Shown: positions 42,774-50,778 of the stretch, in pieces
Numbering within the stretch: the stretch's first letter is position 1
Layout: the number at the start of each line of letters is the position of its first letter
Assembly (NCBI GenBank): GCA_017454485.1
Contig: JAFTCX010000007.1
Span: forward strand, 27,268-91,267
Length of the DNA: 64,000 bases
Source: Clostridia bacterium
GTDB taxonomy: Bacteria; Bacillota; Clostridia; Oscillospirales; Acutalibacteraceae
Direction of reading: 5' to 3'
The notes under the pieces: model-generated
Told to the model about the DNA's origin: nothing
Seen by the model: the letters and a program-made list of their open reading frames with translations, nothing else
Database searches by the model: none
Made by a program: the position numbers and the translations under genes

Positions 42774-43757
42774 ATGATCTATCTTGCACTCTCTCACGCC
42801 GGAAAGGTGACGCTCACCACCATCCTCATCGTCCTCGCGGCGCTGTTTGTGATCTGGCTCACCGTCGGCTTTGTGTTCTTTTTCATCGGTCTCGGCTCCA
42901 AACGCCGCGAAGATGAAACCGTCCCCGGCAAGGGCAGCCTGTTTGAGCGCAACAAGGACAACATCAACCTCATCAACGGCTATAAATGGTATGACAACAC
43001 CTACAAGCAGAAGGTCACCATCCCCGGCTCCCAGGGCAAGACCCTGCACGCGATGGAGTTCCGCAACCCCTCCAACAGCAACAACTGGGCAATCGTCATC
43101 CACGGCTGGACGAACTGCAAGCGCGAAATGTCGAGCTACGCGATGGAATACTACCGCCGCGGCTTCAACGTGCTCATCCCCGATTTGCACGGACACGGCG
43201 ACAGCGAAAGCAAATATGTTTCCATGGGCTGGCTGGACCGGCTGGACATCGCCGACTGGACGCGCAGCCTTGTCAAGGAAAACCCGAAGGTGAAAATCGT
43301 GCTGCACGGCGTCTCCATGGGCGCGGCAACCACGATGATGACCACCGGCGAGGATCTGCCGAAGAATGTGATCTGCGCCATCGAGGACTGCGGCTTTACC
43401 AGCGTGTATGACATCTTCACCGACCAGTGCATCCGCACCTATCATGTGCCGCCGAAAATCATTATGCCCGCCGCGAACATCGCCAACCGCATTCTCAACG
43501 GCTTTTCCTTTAAAAAAGCCTCCGCTGTGGAACAGCTCAAAAAGAGCAAGACCCCCACGCTGTTCATGCACGGCGACAAGGACGATTTTGTGCTGTTTGA
43601 AAACCTCGATAAGGTCTACAACGCCTGCGCGGCGCCGAAGGAAAAATATGTGGTGCACGGCGCGGAGCACGCGGTGTCCTCGCACTGGTTCCACGAGGAA
43701 TACTGGCACCGTGTGGATCAGTTTTTGGCGGAATATTTTGATGAGATCAAAGCGTAA
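42774..43757 (+). CDS. Membrane-anchored alpha/beta hydrolase
   Basis: 327 residues. One N-terminal membrane helix (about 13-41, ILIVLAALFVIWLTVGFVFFFIG) precedes an alpha/beta hydrolase domain: WAIVIHGWTNCKREMSSYAMEYYRRGFNVLIPDLHGHGDSE (oxyanion HGW and the D-x-x-G-H-G-x-S strand), nucleophile elbow LHGVSMGAATT (GxSxG), acid region LFMHGDKDDFVLF and the His in VHGAEHAVSSHW. It resembles YqkD/FrsA-type serine hydrolases. Substrate is unknown; esterase or peptidase activity at the membrane is likely. GGAAAGGAC precedes the ATG, a perfect -10 TATAAT lies upstream, and a strong terminator follows. Confidence 0.9.
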   Translation: MIYLALSHAGKVTLTTILIVLAALFVIWLTVGFVFFFIGLGSKRREDETVPGKGSLFERNKDNINLINGYKWYDNTYKQKVTIPGSQGKTLHAMEFRNPSNSNNWAIVIHGWTNCKREMSSYAMEYYRRGFNVLIPDLHGHGDSESKYVSMGWLDRLDIADWTRSLVKENPKVKIVLHGVSMGAATTMMTTGEDLPKNVICAIEDCGFTSVYDIFTDQCIRTYHVPPKIIMPAANIANRILNGFSFKKASAVEQLKKSKTPTLFMHGDKDDFVLFENLDKVYNACAAPKEKYVVHGAEHAVSSHWFHEEYWHRVDQFLAEYFDEIKA

Positions 43758-43791
43758 AACAGCCTTTGCATTGAAAAGAAACGAACCTTTT

Positions 43792-43823
43792 GCGTTGCTG
43801 CATCTGCGGCAACGCTTTTTTTT
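43792..43823 (+). terminator. Terminator of the 42774 hydrolase gene
   Basis: GCGTTGC pairs with GCAACGC over a 10-nt loop, followed by eight T. Confidence 0.85.
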
Positions 43824-43832
43824 CGAAATCTC

Positions 43833-43861
43833 TTGACAGCCCTTCTTTATCGTGGTAAACT
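43833..43861 (+). promoter_or_regulatory. Promoter of the amino-acid ABC transporter operon
   Basis: TTGACA (43833-43838), 17-nt spacer, TAAACT (43856-43861), 49 nt before the first ATG. Confidence 0.8.
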
Positions 43862-43910
43862 GTTAGCACAGTAAAGCGCTAGACAGCGCAAAAGAAAGGG
43901 AGATTATCTC

Positions 43911-44756
43911 ATGAACAAAAAACTCATCGCATTTCTGCTCGCCGCCGTCATGGTCGTCGCCTGCTTTGCGCTGGCTGCCTGCGGCAACAAGACCGACGCC
44001 CCCGCCGCAACGGACGCGGCAAGCACCTCCGAAGCTCCGGCTGCAGAATCCGACCTCGCTTACATTCAGAGCAAGGGCAAGCTTGTTGTCGGCATCACCA
44101 ACTTCGCGCCCATGGACTTCCAAGAGGAAGGCAGCAAAGAATGGGTCGGCTTTGACGCGGACCTTGCAAGAGCGTTTGCAAAGACTCTCGGCGTGGATGT
44201 GGAATTCTCTGAGATCGAATGGGACAACAAGATTCTCGAGCTTGACGGTAAAACCATCGACTGCGTGTGGAACGGCATGACCATCACCGACGAAGTGAAG
44301 TCCGCCATGACCGTCTCCGATGCTTACTGCAAGAACGCGCAGGTCATCGTAGTTCCCGCCGACAAGGCCGCGGATTATCAGACCGCCGAAGCCTGCAAGG
44401 ACTTGCAGTTCGCAGTGGAAGCCGGTTCCGCCGGTCAGAAAGTTGCTGAAGAAAACGGCTTTTCCATCACGGAAGTGAAGGATCAGGCCACTGCGCTGCA
44501 GGAAGTTGCCGCCGGCACCTCCGACGCTGCGATCATCGACCTGCTGATGGCGGGCGCCATGATCGGCGAAGGCACGGGCTTTTCGAACCTGACCTACACC
44601 GTGTCGCTCAACAGCGAAGAATACGGCGTCGGCTTCCGCAAGGGCTCCGACCTTGTGACCTATTTCAACACGTTCTTTGCCTCCGAAGCCGCCCTCGGCA
44701 ACGTGGACAAAATCGCTGAACAGTACGGCATTTCCACCGACACCATCATCAAATAA
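43911..44756 (+). CDS. Polar amino-acid ABC transporter substrate-binding lipoprotein
   Basis: 281 residues. The N-terminus is a lipoprotein signal (LIAFLLAAVMVVACFALAACGN, lipobox LAAC), so the mature protein is lipid-anchored outside the membrane. An Ala-rich linker leads into the SBP_bac_3 domain: KLVVGITNFAPMDFQEEGSKEWVGFDADLARAFAKTLGVDVEFSEIEWDN, then IDCVWNGMTITDEVKSAMTVSDAY and GVGFRKGSDLVTYFNTF. The fold binds an amino acid such as glutamine, cystine or arginine; specificity cannot be read. It is followed by permease and ATPase genes in one operon, expressed from the promoter at 43833. Confidence 0.95.
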   Translation: MNKKLIAFLLAAVMVVACFALAACGNKTDAPAATDAASTSEAPAAESDLAYIQSKGKLVVGITNFAPMDFQEEGSKEWVGFDADLARAFAKTLGVDVEFSEIEWDNKILELDGKTIDCVWNGMTITDEVKSAMTVSDAYCKNAQVIVVPADKAADYQTAEACKDLQFAVEAGSAGQKVAEENGFSITEVKDQATALQEVAAGTSDAAIIDLLMAGAMIGEGTGFSNLTYTVSLNSEEYGVGFRKGSDLVTYFNTFFASEAALGNVDKIAEQYGISTDTIIK

Positions 44757-44834
44757 ACCGGTCAGCATTTCCTTGGTTCCGGGGTCGTTCGGCTTCGGAA
44801 CCTCTTCATACCCGCTGATTCAGGAGACGTTTTT

Positions 44835-45557
44835 ATGCAGGAATTTTTTCAAAATCTATCCCAGCAGTTTGAAACCTTCTTCACCCAGTTTCCGGTGGTC
44901 TTTCAATCGCTGAACGTGGGCTTTCTGCAAACGCTCAAGCTGTTCTGCACAACCCTGCTCGGCGCACTGCCGCTGGGTTTGGTCATCTCGTTCGGCTCCA
45001 TGTCGAAAGTGAAGGTCGTCAACAAGCTCACCCGCCTGTTCGTCTGGATTGTGCGTGGGTCCCCGCTGATGCTGCAGCTGCTCATCATCTACTACTTCCC
45101 CGGCCTGGTTTGGCACAAGCCCATCTGGGGCGGCGGCGAGGACGGCCGCTTTCTTGCGGCAACGGTGGCGTTCATCATCAACTACGCCTGCTATTTTTCC
45201 GAGATCTTCCGCGGCGGCATCCAAAGCATCCCCGTCGGGCAGTATGAGGCCGGACAGGTGCTCGGCTTGACCAAAACGCAGACATTTTTCCGCGTTGTGC
45301 TTTTGCAGGTCATCAAACGCATTGTGCCGCCGATGAGCAACGAGATCATCACCCTTGTCAAAGATACGTCCCTCGCACGCATCATCGCGCTGCAGGAGAT
45401 CATCTGGGCCGGCCAAGCGTTCATGAAAGGCTCCCACGGCATCTCCGGCGCCATCTGGCCGATGTTCTTCACCATGGTTTACTATCTGTTTGCCAGCGGC
45501 ATCCTGACGGTCCTGCTCGGCAGACTTGAGAAGAAACTGGACTATTTCAAAGTGTAA
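44835..45557 (+). CDS. Amino-acid ABC transporter permease
   Basis: 240 residues with about five hydrophobic segments. The HisM/GlnP-type signature is visible: LNVGFLQTLKLFCTTLLGALPLGLVISFGS, TRLFVWIVRGSPLMLQLLIIYYF (the RGTP-like R-G-S-P), and the EAA loop YEAGQVLGLTKTQTFFRVVLLQVIKRIVPPMSNEIITLVKDTSL. It pairs with the binding lipoprotein and the ATPase to form the importer. CAGGAGACG precedes the ATG and the ATPase starts 12 nt after its stop. Confidence 0.95.
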   Translation: MQEFFQNLSQQFETFFTQFPVVFQSLNVGFLQTLKLFCTTLLGALPLGLVISFGSMSKVKVVNKLTRLFVWIVRGSPLMLQLLIIYYFPGLVWHKPIWGGGEDGRFLAATVAFIINYACYFSEIFRGGIQSIPVGQYEAGQVLGLTKTQTFFRVVLLQVIKRIVPPMSNEIITLVKDTSLARIIALQEIIWAGQAFMKGSHGISGAIWPMFFTMVYYLFASGILTVLLGRLEKKLDYFKV

Positions 45558-45569
45558 GGAGGCGGCGAT

Positions 45570-46352
45570 ATGGCAATTTTGGAAGTGCGCGATCTGCACA
45601 AAAGCTTCGGCAGGCATGAGGTGCTCAAAGGCATCTCCTTTTCGCTGGAAAAGGGCAACGTCCTGTCGATCATCGGTTCCTCCGGCAGCGGCAAAACCAC
45701 ACTTTTGCGCTGCATCACCTTTTTGGAGACTGCAACCGGCGGCAGGATCCTTGTGGACGGCGACGCTATTTTTGACGGCGAGAGCACGGTCAAGCCGAAC
45801 GCAAAAGCGCGCCGCGAAAAGCAGCTCAATTTCGGTCTTGTATTTCAGCAGTTCAATTTGTTCCCGCAATACAATGTACTGGACAATGTGACGCTCGCGC
45901 CGCGTTTGCGCGCAAAGGAACGCGAGGACTACAAGAAAAACAAAAAGCAGATTCTTGCCGAGATCGACGCCAAGGCAAAAACACTGCTTGAAAAAATGGG
46001 GCTTTCCGACAAGCTCGACTTTTATCCCTGTCAGCTTTCCGGCGGTCAGCAGCAGCGCGTGTCCATTGCGCGCGCTATGGCGCTGGAGCCGAAAATCCTC
46101 TTTTTTGACGAGCCGACCAGTGCGCTGGACCCTGAACTCACCGGCGAAATCTTGAAGGTCATCCGCGAGCTTGCGGATGAGCACATGACGATGGTGATCG
46201 TCACGCACGAGATGACCTTTGCCAAAGAGGTTTCGGATTACATCGTGTTCATGGACGGCGGCGTGATCGCCGAGGAGGGTGCGGCTAAAGAGCTGATTGA
46301 GCACCCGAAAACGGAGCGTCTGCAGGCGTTCCTCAGCAAGATCAGTGATTAA
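45570..46352 (+). CDS. Amino-acid ABC transporter ATP-binding protein
   Basis: 260 residues. Walker A GSSGSGKTT (about 37-45), Q-loop FQQFNLFP, ABC signature LSGGQQQR (about 160), Walker B ILFFDEPTSALDPE and the switch His in VTHEM are all present, in the order of the GlnQ/HisP group. It powers import through the adjacent permease. A 35-residue insertion after Walker A (FDGESTVKPNAKARREKQL) is a little longer than usual. AAGGAGG precedes the start. A terminator lies 17 nt after the stop. Confidence 0.96.
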   Translation: MAILEVRDLHKSFGRHEVLKGISFSLEKGNVLSIIGSSGSGKTTLLRCITFLETATGGRILVDGDAIFDGESTVKPNAKARREKQLNFGLVFQQFNLFPQYNVLDNVTLAPRLRAKEREDYKKNKKQILAEIDAKAKTLLEKMGLSDKLDFYPCQLSGGQQQRVSIARAMALEPKILFFDEPTSALDPELTGEILKVIRELADEHMTMVIVTHEMTFAKEVSDYIVFMDGGVIAEEGAAKELIEHPKTERLQAFLSKISD

Positions 46353-46369
46353 ATCACCAATCCGTTTCG

Positions 46370-46394
46370 CGGGCCGCTTCTTGCGGCCCGTTTT
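46370..46394 (+). terminator. Terminator of the ABC transporter operon
   Basis: CGGGCCGC pairs with GCGGCCCG around TTCT, followed by TTTT; the T-run is also the left edge of the palindrome at 46391. Confidence 0.85.
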
Positions 46395-46540
46395 CACGCG
46401 CGGGATCCCGCGCGTGAAAAGGCGACGGCGGAACGCCTCGCGCGTTGCGCGAGGCTACCGGAGCGCTTCGCGCTCCGGGCCGCGCGGCATTCGCCGCGCG
46501 GTTCCGCCGCCGCCTTTGCCGCGCAGCAAAGCTGTGCGGC
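46391..46540. repeat. Chain of five near-perfect GC-rich hairpins
   Basis: A perfect 30-bp palindrome (46391-46420, core CGCGGGATCCCGCG) is followed by an outer stem (46418-46434 with 46501-46517, one mismatch) that encloses three hairpins: GCCTCGCGC/GCGCGAGGC, CCGGAGCGC/GCGCTCCGG and CCGCGCGGC/GCCGCGCGG. A fifth hairpin, GCCGCGCAGC/GCTGTGCGGC, follows. Loops are 3-4 nt. No open frame uses it. It could be a structured RNA or a palindromic repeat element. Confidence 0.85.
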
Positions 46541-46555
46541 AGGCAACGTAAACCG

Positions 46556-46594
46556 AAAAACGCGCACCGTCAGCTTTTGCCGACCGTGCGCGCG
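46556..46594 (-). terminator. Terminator of the 46615 lipase-like gene
   Basis: Minus strand: CGCGCAC then GGTC pair with GAC and GTGCGCG, one mismatch, followed by TTTTT. Confidence 0.7.
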
Positions 46595-46614
46595 TATTAT
46601 TTGTATTGTCCTTT

Positions 46615-48204
46615 TCAGAACGGTTTCACTGCCTGAAACAGCACCTTGACCATGTGCAGAAGATCCGCGGCGATCTTCTGCGCCTGCGCCGCAAAGCCCT
46701 CTTCGCGCACGCGGTTGCCCAGAATGTCGCAGTTGTTTTCCGCTGTCAGCGGCGCAAGGGAACCGTCCGGCAGATAGACCATATACTGCGGATAATCCGG
46801 ATTGTCCCAAACGGTCGGCTGCCCGTCGGCGCAAAGGATCCATTGCAGCATCTGCTGCTCCTGGCGCGTTTTGAACGGCACGCCGGTGATTGTGTCGGTG
46901 TGGCTGGAATTCTTCACAAACCAGGTCTGGTCGGGAAATGCGCAGGTGGACGCGTCGATCTTGCGGTCCGGGGAGATATAGTTCTTCTCCGGGTGCAGCT
47001 GCTGCACATAGGAATCCGGCAGCGTTTCGTCATAGCGTGCGCATGTTGCGCCGAGCGAGCTGTATTTCACATCCACAACAAAGTCGGAATCGTTTTCGCG
47101 CGACTGCACAATCGGCGCCAGCGGATAGCCGTATTTCGTCAGCACGGAAAGGCCGACGCCCTTCTGCATCATCTTGCGGAAGGTCTCAACCTCATGCGCC
47201 TGCACCGTGTGGTAAAAATCGACCTTTTGATAAAAGACGTCCGACACCACGCCGGCGGCAAACTCGTTGCGCACCATATCGTAGTATTCGGCCGGGATCA
47301 GCGCCCAAAAGCCCGGAATGCGGCCGAAAATGTACGGCATCGACTCCGAATACAAGCGGTCAAACAGCCCGATCAGCAGCTTGTCTGCAAGATCAACGCC
47401 GGCGCCCACAACGCCCTGCTGATACAAAATGTCCAGCATCGTGCGCAGCAGCTCGCCTTTGAGATCGGTGCCGAGCATCGCGTTTGCTGCGGCCATGATC
47501 GACGCGTTGTCCACGCCGAGGTTGTTTTCAAACGGGTCGCCGCAGGAGCTGGAACCGTTCAGCGCACCCATGTAAAGGATCACATCGTCGAGATATTCCG
47601 CGCCGTAGACGTACATATACGTCGAGGTCACGCAGGTGCCCATGCTGTGCGCAATCAGCTTGACCTTTTCGGCGCCCGTGCAGTCGCAGACGTATTCGAT
47701 AAAATCGTGCAGCTTTTGCGCAAGCGTGCGCAGATCGAGCCGCCAGTCATAGCTGTAATAGATCGGGTCCGCAGCAGTATAGCCGACGTCCTTGTGATAT
47801 TTTTTCAGAATCTGCGCTTTTGTCGGGCGAATGTACGCCGTGCCGGTAAGGGCGTTGATCGGCTCGCCGTTTTCATCGCAGCGAATGCCGTCAAACAGCC
47901 GCAGCGCCGCCTGATTCAGCGGATATTTCCAGCTCAGCTCACGATTGCTGCGCAAACGGTTCGCCGCCGTTTGTGCCAGCGCCTGCGCCGCCGCAGTGAT
48001 GCGCTCTCTGCTCGGCGGAAACAGCGTTTCCCCGGTCGCCATGTCGATGGTTTTGGTGGACATGAAGCCGGCAACAAAGATCACCGGCACTTCGTTTTTG
48101 GCTTTGGGCTTTGCCGCAGAGGCCGCCACCGTCAGGCTGCAAAGCAGCAGCAGCGACAGCAGCGCACACATCATGCGGCGCAAATATTTTTTTGGTGTAT
48201 TCAT
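46615..48204 (-). CDS. Secreted LCAT-like alpha/beta hydrolase (lipase/acyltransferase)
   Basis: 529 residues with a signal peptide (MMCALLSLLLLCSLTVAASA). The domain opens VPVIFVAGFMSTKTIDM and contains YYSYDWRLDLRTLAQKLHDFIEYVCDCTGAEKVKLIAHSMGTCVTSTY; AHSMG is the nucleophile elbow, and the YDWRLDL-to-AHSMG spacing is that of LCAT-type (PF02450-like) lipases. A late acidic/His pair fits QLHPEKNYISPDRKIDASTCAFPDQTWFVKNSSHTD. Substrate is unknown: lipid, teichoic or host ester. The C-terminus (ADLLHMVKVLFQAVKPF) is amphipathic. The ATG at 48204 has GAGGGG upstream; a longer open frame is not used. Confidence 0.78.
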   Translation of the reverse strand: MNTPKKYLRRMMCALLSLLLLCSLTVAASAAKPKAKNEVPVIFVAGFMSTKTIDMATGETLFPPSRERITAAAQALAQTAANRLRSNRELSWKYPLNQAALRLFDGIRCDENGEPINALTGTAYIRPTKAQILKKYHKDVGYTAADPIYYSYDWRLDLRTLAQKLHDFIEYVCDCTGAEKVKLIAHSMGTCVTSTYMYVYGAEYLDDVILYMGALNGSSSCGDPFENNLGVDNASIMAAANAMLGTDLKGELLRTMLDILYQQGVVGAGVDLADKLLIGLFDRLYSESMPYIFGRIPGFWALIPAEYYDMVRNEFAAGVVSDVFYQKVDFYHTVQAHEVETFRKMMQKGVGLSVLTKYGYPLAPIVQSRENDSDFVVDVKYSSLGATCARYDETLPDSYVQQLHPEKNYISPDRKIDASTCAFPDQTWFVKNSSHTDTITGVPFKTRQEQQMLQWILCADGQPTVWDNPDYPQYMVYLPDGSLAPLTAENNCDILGNRVREEGFAAQAQKIAADLLHMVKVLFQAVKPF

Positions 48205-48244
48205 AAGATCAAATCCCCTCGCGGCGCCCGGAGACGCCGGTTTT

Positions 48245-49459
48245 TTATTTTTCCAGCCCGCAGAAACGCGCGATCCGCTCTGTGGCGTGCCCGTCGCAGG
48301 CGGACATGAATTTTTCTTTGAACGCGCGCACCTGCGCTTTGTCGAACCAGGCGTCCACATGTGTCAGCGCGTCAAGCACCGCGTCGCTCGTGCGCAGAAC
48401 CGGGCCGGGCGTGAGCGCGTCATAGTCGTAATAAAATCCGCGCGCGTCGAAATAATCCTCCAGATCATAGGCGAAAAACAGCATCGGCTTTTCAAAGAGC
48501 GAAAACTCAAAAATGAGGGAGGAATAATCGGAAACGCAGATGTCCGCGCTGCACAGCAGCGCTTCGATGGAAAGGCTGTCCGTCACATCGAACGCGAACG
48601 CCTTGCAGTCGTCCGGAACGGGCGGTCTGTGCTTGACGTGCGGATGGTATTTGAGCAGCAGCACATAGCGGTCGGACAGCGCTTTTTGCAGCGCGGAAAG
48701 GTCAAGCTTGTCCGGCGCAAATGCGTCCATGATCTCGCCGCGAAAGGTCGGCGCGTAAAGAAGGATCTGTTTGTTTGCACTCTGCGGCACAGCCGCGTGC
48801 ACGGCGTCCCTGGCCTTTTTCAAAAACGCCGCGTCAAAAAACACGTCGGTGCGGCTCACACCGATCGGCTGCACGATTCCGCTTTCGTGCCGGATATCCA
48901 TCGCTTCCTCATAGGCCCAGACAACGTCGGGGCTGCTGACCGTGACAAGATCGTAGTGGCTGTGGAACGGATGGGTGTCCATATAGTCGCCGGACGCGCC
49001 GAAGCTTTTTTCGGCGGTGCTGCGGCCGAATTTTTTGAACGCGCCGCAGCCGTGCCAAAGCTGGACGACGGTCGTCTGACTGCGCACGGGAATGTGCGAC
49101 AGCAGATCGGTGCCCTCGTCCAGAAAAAGCACCTTTGCCGTTGCAAGATCGCGGAAAAACGCGCGGCAAACCCTGCGCTGCTGCTTATGCGGCGTTGTGG
49201 TATGCCGCAAAAAATGGCAGTGCAGCTCGTAGCCGTCCTTTTGCAGCCGGTCAAACATCACGGAAAAGCTGCCGGAAAGTTCGGTGCGGCTGCTTTCAAA
49301 AAAAAGCACCTTGTCCTTTTGCACAGGGTGCTTTGCATATCGCCGGTAAATGGCAGGGTACTGCCGGTCCTGTACCCAAAAGCGGTAGCGCTTCACAAGC
49401 CGCAAATAAAGCGCATAGACCGGCAGTGCCTGTAACAACCTTTTGATTCGCTGCAGCAT
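48245..49459 (-). CDS. CDP-glycerol glycerophosphotransferase family protein (TagB/TagF-like)
   Basis: 404 residues, monotopic peripheral GT-B fold. The family motifs VVQLWHGCGAFKKFG (about 148), YAPTFRGE (about 240), LLKYHPHVK and ICVSDYSSLIFEFSLFEKPMLFFAYDLEDY (about 310-340) are present, matching Glyphos_transf. Such enzymes polymerise glycerol- or ribitol-phosphate onto wall teichoic acid or capsule linkers using CDP-glycerol. It has a close paralogue at 50779-52233 on the same strand. No tagD (CDP-glycerol synthesis) is in view. AAGGTGG lies 5 nt before ATG. Confidence 0.92.
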   Translation of the reverse strand: MLQRIKRLLQALPVYALYLRLVKRYRFWVQDRQYPAIYRRYAKHPVQKDKVLFFESSRTELSGSFSVMFDRLQKDGYELHCHFLRHTTTPHKQQRRVCRAFFRDLATAKVLFLDEGTDLLSHIPVRSQTTVVQLWHGCGAFKKFGRSTAEKSFGASGDYMDTHPFHSHYDLVTVSSPDVVWAYEEAMDIRHESGIVQPIGVSRTDVFFDAAFLKKARDAVHAAVPQSANKQILLYAPTFRGEIMDAFAPDKLDLSALQKALSDRYVLLLKYHPHVKHRPPVPDDCKAFAFDVTDSLSIEALLCSADICVSDYSSLIFEFSLFEKPMLFFAYDLEDYFDARGFYYDYDALTPGPVLRTSDAVLDALTHVDAWFDKAQVRAFKEKFMSACDGHATERIARFCGLEK

Positions 49460-49481
49460 AAAGCCACCTTATCTCAGCCTT

Positions 49482-50660
49482 TTAAAAAAGCTTCGGCAAG
49501 TCAAAACGCGACAAAGAGAGCTTGAGCAGGAAAAGCATCGTTTCAATTTTATCTTTGAGCTTTGCAAAGAACTGCTGCACCTTTTGCAAAAACGTCACCT
49601 TCTCGGGCGGGGTCGTTGCGTTGAACGGCAGACCGCTGGCCTTTGCCGCTTTTTCGGCGTCGCTGCCGGAAGGACCGCTGACCGTCAGCCAGGTATACGG
49701 CGTTTTATCGCTGCCCGATTCAATTTCGCCGAGATAATTGTAATCCAGGCGCGCGGAAGGATCGACTGCGTCATACATGGCCATGATGGTGTTATCCAGC
49801 GTCTCGTCCATATCAATGTTATAATAATCGCTTTCCTTTGTCACGGTGAAGATTTCTTCCACACTGGTGTAGCTTGTGCCGAAGTTTTTGTTGATCTGTT
49901 TCACGCCGTAGGAAATGCACTGAACCAGCTTGGTGTAGCTCTTGCCGTAGGTCTCGTTAAAGGCGGCGAGGAACTCTTTCTTCGTCATATCCTGATTGAG
50001 CCCCTCTTTGATCTCATAAGCCAGCCGGGTGTCATAAACAATCTCTGTCTTTTTTCCGATCTCGGCAGATTGTGCGTCGGCATTTGCACGCGCTTCAACA
50101 GCTTCCTCAAGGGAAGCATACGGCGTTTCGCCATTGTGATACGCAGAAATCAGTACGCCGCCGGAAACCGCTGTATTTTTTCCGTTCACAACCAAAGACT
50201 GCGCAAAATGTCCGTTGATCGCGGAATTGCCGAGCTGTTCCAGCGTTGACGGCAGAATGATCGTGCGCGGATAAACGATATCGAATTCTCCGTCGGGAAC
50301 ACGCGTAATGCCCTCTTCAATCACCAGCGTTTTGACAAAGCCGTAACGCAGCATCGCCTCGTCTTTTGCGCTGCGCCCTTCCATCATGGCCTGTATGCAG
50401 GCGTCGATCTGCCAGCCGATGCAGTCAATCTTTTCAATGGAAGTGACTTCGCCGTTTTCGTCGTACTCATAGTTATTTTTGTCCGCAATGGGGCCGTTGC
50501 CGCTGACGGTCAAATCGCCGTCTTCGGTCAGCGTCCATGTGATCCCGTTCAAGCCGCCGGACGCGATCACCTTGCTGTCTGCCGCAAACGCTGACGGCAG
50601 AACGCTGCACAAAAGCAGCGCGGCCAAAACAAGCGCTAAAAGCTTACGGATGTGTTTCAT
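49482..50660 (-). CDS. Secreted protein with a degenerate LRR/lead-in domain
   Basis: 392 residues. A signal peptide (LLALVLAALLLCSVLPSAFAAD) is followed by NGITWTLTEDGDLTVSGNGPIADKNNYEYDENGE, the lead-in of the BspA-like proteins, but only a short LRR-like stretch (VIEEGITRVPDGEF, ILPSTLEQLGNSAI) remains. The rest (about 175-345) is a mostly helical and beta region of unknown type (KKEFLAAFNETYGKSYTKLV). The last 35 residues form a long amphipathic helix that breaks the FG-K tail pattern (FAKLKDKIETMLFLLKLSL). It lies between two CDP-glycerol transferases and could be a wall-polymer-associated protein. GGAGG precedes ATG. Confidence 0.78.
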   Translation of the reverse strand: MKHIRKLLALVLAALLLCSVLPSAFAADSKVIASGGLNGITWTLTEDGDLTVSGNGPIADKNNYEYDENGEVTSIEKIDCIGWQIDACIQAMMEGRSAKDEAMLRYGFVKTLVIEEGITRVPDGEFDIVYPRTIILPSTLEQLGNSAINGHFAQSLVVNGKNTAVSGGVLISAYHNGETPYASLEEAVEARANADAQSAEIGKKTEIVYDTRLAYEIKEGLNQDMTKKEFLAAFNETYGKSYTKLVQCISYGVKQINKNFGTSYTSVEEIFTVTKESDYYNIDMDETLDNTIMAMYDAVDPSARLDYNYLGEIESGSDKTPYTWLTVSGPSGSDAEKAAKASGLPFNATTPPEKVTFLQKVQQFFAKLKDKIETMLFLLKLSLSRFDLPKLF

Positions 50661-50720
50661 AGTTTTGCCTCCTGAAAAATAAATATTGTGAAGGGCTTTC
50701 GCCCCCATTTTCAATGAATT

Positions 50721-50776
50721 CTCCTGTTCCCTGTCTCCTGTTCCCTGCTCCCTGTCCTCTGTTCCCTGTTCCCTGC
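50721..50776. repeat. Heptanucleotide array (TCCCTGT family), 8 units
   Basis: CTCCTGT, TCCCTGT, CTCCTGT, TCCCTGC, TCCCTGT, CCTCTGT, TCCCTGT, TCCCTGC, ending 2 nt before the stop codon of the 50779 gene. Confidence 0.92.
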
Positions 50777-50778
50777 TC

